This document shows positions 6,313 to 8,932 of a stretch of DNA of 8,932 nucleotides, piece by piece. The stretch is from an uncultured Oribacterium sp. (GTDB lineage Bacteria > Bacillota > Clostridia > Lachnospirales > Lachnospiraceae): positions 1 to 8,932 of the forward strand of contig CALHIC010000101.1 in assembly GCA_938030845.1 (NCBI GenBank), given 5' to 3'. The translations under genes were made by a program, and so were the position numbers. The notes under the pieces were generated by a model that did not search any database, had not been told where the DNA came from, and worked only from the letters and a program-made list of their open reading frames with translations. The stretch's first letter is position 1. Every line of letters begins with the position of its first letter.

Positions 6313-8667
6313 TTATTCCGCCTTTTTTACTTTTACAGAAATTTGAGCTAACAGCTCTTCACCGGTGAGTTCTTTATGCACAATTTCCTTGGGAACAACC
6401 CAGCCTAAAGCCTTTCTCTTTTCTATAATATCCGCAACAATCTTTTCTCCCAGCTTATCCGGATCCGTATCTACATACATCACGGAACCAAGAGTTTCTC
6501 TGGTTCCTTCCTTTAGAAATTCAATGACATTTTTCGATCCGTGAATTTGCGCCTCTACGCAATGGTAGGAATTCACTCCCATCAGTCTGAAGCCTAAGGC
6601 TGCATCGATTCCCTTTTCATTACTCCACTCCGGTGAAGTAAAGGCATAGGGCATTTCCTGAATCTTCTTCCCTTCCACACCGGCAATTCCTGCAAAGATA
6701 CCGGTGGAACGGGTATTATCAATACACTCACCCACATGCCATACCGGTGGTAAATCCGCGCCCAAGAATTCTTTTAAATTCGCTCCGCAATGTCTTTGAC
6801 CGGAAATATTACAATAGCCCATTTTCATCAGAGGGAAGGAAGCACATCCATTGGTTAAAATTAAAATATTATTTCGGAGTAAAGCATTTGCTACGTCAAT
6901 AATACATTTTTCGTATAATACCTTAGGATTGTTACATCCCACCATATTCACGATGCCCAGAATCTTGCCTTCCTTTAATGCCTTTGCCATAGGCTCCATG
7001 GAACCGAAGCGTTTATGCACATATTCTACGGAGAAGCCCACCTCCGCCTCCACTTCGTAGGGAGGAATGTAAACCGGAATTCCCTGTCTGTCCTGGAAGC
7101 TCTTGATTCCTCGAAGCACAATCTTCTCCGCCAGCGCTCTGGTTTCTCCGATATTGGAATGATGGTGATCATATTCATAACGTTCCGCTCCCGGAAGTCT
7201 TGCAGAATCACTTGTGGTAATTACCGTAGTTTTAAAGCAATTTGCTACCTCCATGATTGCCGGGAACACATCCTGTACATCCGCAATCCATAAATCCAAG
7301 GCGCCGGTACCCAGTACCAGTTCCGCAGAAACTGCATTGGACAAGGGGATAACGTTGCTATAACGATACATTGCGGAAAGTCCTGAACAGCAGATTCCAT
7401 AGAAGCGAATTCCCTTGGCTCCGGCCTTCTTTGCCAGCTCCACGAAACGCTCTTCCTGTCCGACTTTAACAATTTCGCTGACCAGGGTAGGAAGATGACC
7501 GTGCACTGCAATATTCACATAACCTTTCTTCAAGGCACCGATGTTTACCTTAGAGGTTACCCGGTCTCCTACGCCGAAAAGCCCGTCTGTGGCAATGGCG
7601 GTACTCACCACACCGGAGAAGGTGAAGGCCAGACCGCAACGAAGGAATTGCTGCATGACACTCTTCCAATCTCCATCTGTACCCACTCCGGTTTTATGGT
7701 AAGCTTCAAAGACTTCATGATAGGCACTGATAGGAAGGATATCCAGCTTCTCCCACAACTCCTGTCTTTCCTTTGGCGCCATAGCCTTGATAACCTCATA
7801 ATCCTTCGGAACCGTGCGGCTCATATCCTCCAGCAAAACATCTGCAAGCTCAGAAGCTATTTTTTTAATGTTTCTTCTACTGGTCTTTATGCCGAAGGCC
7901 TTTGCAACATCCCGAATCTTTTGCTGTCCTAAAATAGGAAGATCCAGCTTTCCCTCCGCTGCCCACTTTAAGGATAAGATGACTTCACGACCATGCATTC
8001 CGTGCTGAGCCACACCTGCCGCCGCAGAGCGAAGAAGGTTTCTGGCTACAATCAAATCCGCATCCGCTCCGCAAACTCCCTTTGGACTTTTCGGAGTGAC
8101 CTTACAGGGACCCATATTACAGATTTTACAGCAGATACCGGCCATACCGAAGCTACATTGGGGCTGCTGTTGATCAAAACGATCAAAGGTGGTATCAAAG
8201 CCAAGCTGCTCCTGTCGTAAGATTAATTCCCGTACGGCAGGATCCGGTGTTTGCTCCAACACATCCTGCTTGGAGGGGAAGGTCTTTCGATAGGCGGAAA
8301 CCGCATTCATATAATCTCGGATAAAGGCTTTATCGTCCCCATCCTCCTCATGATCTGACTTTAAGGTAATGGTAGGAATACCATGTTCATCAAAGCCTAT
8401 AAGGTTTCTGTGACTATGAATGTGAGCCAAAGTCTTCCCCTGTCCATGCTCATGGCTGTGCTCATGACTATGCTCGTGCTTATGTTCATGACTGTGCTCA
8501 TGATTGTGAACATGCTCATGGGGATGACTATGTTCATGCTCATGACTGTGCCCTTGGCTTTCTTCCGGCTCATGCTTGTGTTCATGGCTGTGTTCATGAC
8601 TATGTCCCTGGCCATGCACATGACCGTGATTTTCCTGTTCTTTAAATTCCTTCTTCTCCTGACCCAT
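6313..8667 (-). CDS. cooS: CooS-like Ni,Fe carbon monoxide dehydrogenase catalytic subunit with His-rich N-terminal tail and an altered C-cluster ligand
   Basis: The protein is 784 residues from ATG at 8667 (ribosome site AGGAAAGGGG), longer than the usual 620-680 for CooS. Residues 14-86 form a His-rich tail. The CODH fold runs from about 115. D-cluster cysteines are Cys171 and Cys179, and B-cluster cysteines are Cys180, Cys183, Cys188 and Cys199 (ICCKICNMGPCK, GVCGAD). His222 and His225 match the proton-relay histidines. C-cluster ligands, aligned from memory to C. hydrogenoformans CODH-II, are His389 (VHGH), Cys427 (GICCSG), Cys578 (VGCNN), Cys608 (NGCAS) and Cys648 (GECIDN), with Lys685 as catalytic lysine. 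The sixth, Cys333 in the DVQC motif, is Asp466 (DVQD). CODHs interconvert CO and CO2; a CooS lacking one such cysteine is known to hold an Fe/S/O cluster and lack CO activity. No cooC, cooF or acetyl-CoA synthase gene is in view. It heads an operon with two membrane proteins. Confidence 0.93.
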   Translation of the reverse strand: MGQEKKEFKEQENHGHVHGQGHSHEHSHEHKHEPEESQGHSHEHEHSHPHEHVHNHEHSHEHKHEHSHEHSHEHGQGKTLAHIHSHRNLIGFDEHGIPTITLKSDHEEDGDDKAFIRDYMNAVSAYRKTFPSKQDVLEQTPDPAVRELILRQEQLGFDTTFDRFDQQQPQCSFGMAGICCKICNMGPCKVTPKSPKGVCGADADLIVARNLLRSAAAGVAQHGMHGREVILSLKWAAEGKLDLPILGQQKIRDVAKAFGIKTSRRNIKKIASELADVLLEDMSRTVPKDYEVIKAMAPKERQELWEKLDILPISAYHEVFEAYHKTGVGTDGDWKSVMQQFLRCGLAFTFSGVVSTAIATDGLFGVGDRVTSKVNIGALKKGYVNIAVHGHLPTLVSEIVKVGQEERFVELAKKAGAKGIRFYGICCSGLSAMYRYSNVIPLSNAVSAELVLGTGALDLWIADVQDVFPAIMEVANCFKTTVITTSDSARLPGAERYEYDHHHSNIGETRALAEKIVLRGIKSFQDRQGIPVYIPPYEVEAEVGFSVEYVHKRFGSMEPMAKALKEGKILGIVNMVGCNNPKVLYEKCIIDVANALLRNNILILTNGCASFPLMKMGYCNISGQRHCGANLKEFLGADLPPVWHVGECIDNTRSTGIFAGIAGVEGKKIQEMPYAFTSPEWSNEKGIDAALGFRLMGVNSYHCVEAQIHGSKNVIEFLKEGTRETLGSVMYVDTDPDKLGEKIVADIIEKRKALGWVVPKEIVHKELTGEELLAQISVKVKKAE
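8410..8628 (-). repeat. His-rich repeat coding the N-terminal tail of the CooS-like protein
   Basis: Residues 14-86 alternate His with Ser, Glu, Gly or Lys (SHEH, HEHKH, HSHPH words). There are 27 His between residues 14 and 74, then HIHSH at 82-86. At the DNA level this is a degenerate CAY-GAR/AGY hexamer repeat, which also opens false Met-rich frames on both strands. Comparable tails in CooJ, HypB, UreE and SlyD bind nickel. The tail is joined directly to the enzyme here rather than being a separate chaperone. Length may vary between strains. Confidence 0.9.
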
Positions 8668-8692
8668 AGTACCCCTTTCCTGCTCTTACCTA

Positions 8693-8717
8693 AGATAAGG
8701 TGATTTATAGCTTATCT
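8693..8717 (-). promoter_or_regulatory. Leader hairpin just upstream of the cooS-like start
   Basis: AGATAAG (8693-8699) and CTTATCT (8711-8717) pair perfectly around an 11-base loop in the transcript leader, ending about 25 bases before the start codon. The stem is AU-rich and of modest stability. It could affect ribosome access or be chance. No U tract follows, so it is not a terminator. Confidence 0.35.
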
Positions 8718-8738
8718 CGTCTCTATATAATCCGTATT

Positions 8739-8767
8739 TATAAACATATCATTTCTATATGTTTATA
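8739..8767. promoter_or_regulatory. Perfect 11-bp inverted repeat between promoter and cooS-like gene (operator candidate)
   Basis: TATAAACATAT (8739-8749) and ATATGTTTATA (8757-8767) are exact inverted copies around a 7-bp spacer. A third half-site ATATGTTT follows directly (8765-8772). The element lies some 12-40 bases downstream of the predicted transcription start, a typical place for a repressor. The sequence does not match the CooA, FNR or NikR consensus sites I know. A chance palindrome in AT-rich DNA cannot be excluded. Confidence 0.5.
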
Positions 8768-8785
8768 TGTTTATTGGATTTTTAG

Positions 8786-8814
8786 AATATACTGTTTCCT
8801 GATTTTCTTGTCAA
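8786..8814 (-). promoter_or_regulatory. Vegetative (sigma-A type) promoter of the cooS-like operon
   Basis: Read on the minus strand, TTGACA (8814-8809) is a perfect -35 box, followed by exactly 17 bp and TATATT (8791-8786) as the -10 box. Transcription should start near 8779, giving a leader of about 112 bases that contains the inverted repeat at 8739-8767 and the hairpin at 8693-8717. This is the only near-consensus promoter I can identify in the window. It supports independent expression of the operon. Confidence 0.75.
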
Positions 8815-8908
8815 TAAAATTATAAAAATAAAATGAACTATACCCATTGAATTTTTTTATAGCCTGTTATAGAAAACAAAAAAAAGAGCTGCAAAAAATA
8901 AGTCTTCC

Positions 8909-8932
8909 ATGCAAATAGGTCTGAAACGGGGC
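8909..8932. mobile_element. Start of a second copy of the palindromic dispersed element, cut by the window edge
   Basis: ATGCAAATAGGTCTGAAAC followed by GGGGC (8909-8932) matches the left end of the element at 5302-5443, and even better its inverted right end, differing by small indels. It lies in the same orientation as the left end of the first copy. The base pair before TGCA is CA here rather than TA. The two copies bracket the whole cooS-like operon. Confidence 0.6.

Noticed and set aside
8383..8703. Plus-strand ORF of 106 residues, rich in Met, Val and Leu, opposite the start of the cooS-like gene
   Set aside because: It is the antisense shadow of the CAY-GAR His repeat (ATG arises from CAT). 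It has no ribosome site and its composition is explained by the repeat.

Overview
The window looks like chromosomal DNA of an anaerobic, low-to-mid GC Firmicute of the class Clostridia, most likely Lachnospiraceae. An oral Oribacterium-like genome is a guess only. The grounds are strong GGAGG-type ribosome sites, Gram-positive cell-wall enzymes (GH25 lysozyme with wall-binding repeats, NlpC/P60, YkuD L,D-transpeptidase), a YczE-type membrane protein and a Ni,Fe-CO-dehydrogenase-like (CooS) protein. Every gene I can support is on the minus strand, so transcription runs from high to low coordinates.

Layout from low to high coordinate. 1-1249: GH25 lysozyme, cut by the window edge inside its C-terminal wall-binding repeats. 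1250-1583: its leader, with a 21-bp-phased direct repeat, and a bidirectional terminator. 1584-2225: secreted NlpC/P60 endopeptidase. 2226-2544: leader of that gene, with phased TTAC/GTAA repeats and a pyrimidine-rich tract. 2545-3225: YczE-family membrane protein. 3226-3640: its upstream region, a strong terminator and a 16-bp tandem repeat, both belonging to the next gene. 3641-5113: membrane-anchored L,D-transpeptidase. 5114-5457: leader plus a ~140-bp palindromic dispersed element. 5458-6277: two small overlapping membrane-protein genes that I do not recognise with certainty. 6313-8667: a 784-residue CooS-like protein. 8668-8932: its promoter, a perfect 11-bp inverted repeat and the start of a second copy of the palindromic element.

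The left half reads as a set of independently transcribed envelope genes: three peptidoglycan-active enzymes and one membrane protein of unknown role. The right half is a compact operon, cooS-like > membrane protein 1 > membrane protein 2, behind a near-consensus promoter and flanked by two copies of a repeat in the same orientation.

This operon is the candidate novel system. The CooS-like protein has an N-terminal tail with 27 histidines between residues 14 and 74, like the nickel-binding tails of CooJ, HypB or UreE. It keeps all B- and D-cluster cysteines and most C-cluster ligands. The cysteine of the usual DVQC motif (Cys333 in C. hydrogenoformans CODH-II) is Asp466 (DVQD). A CooS paralogue lacking one canonical active-site cysteine (CooS-V of C. 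hydrogenoformans) is known to carry an Fe/S/O hybrid cluster and not to oxidise CO. This protein may therefore be a non-canonical CODH, here apparently tied to two small membrane proteins with conserved-looking acidic and His residues.
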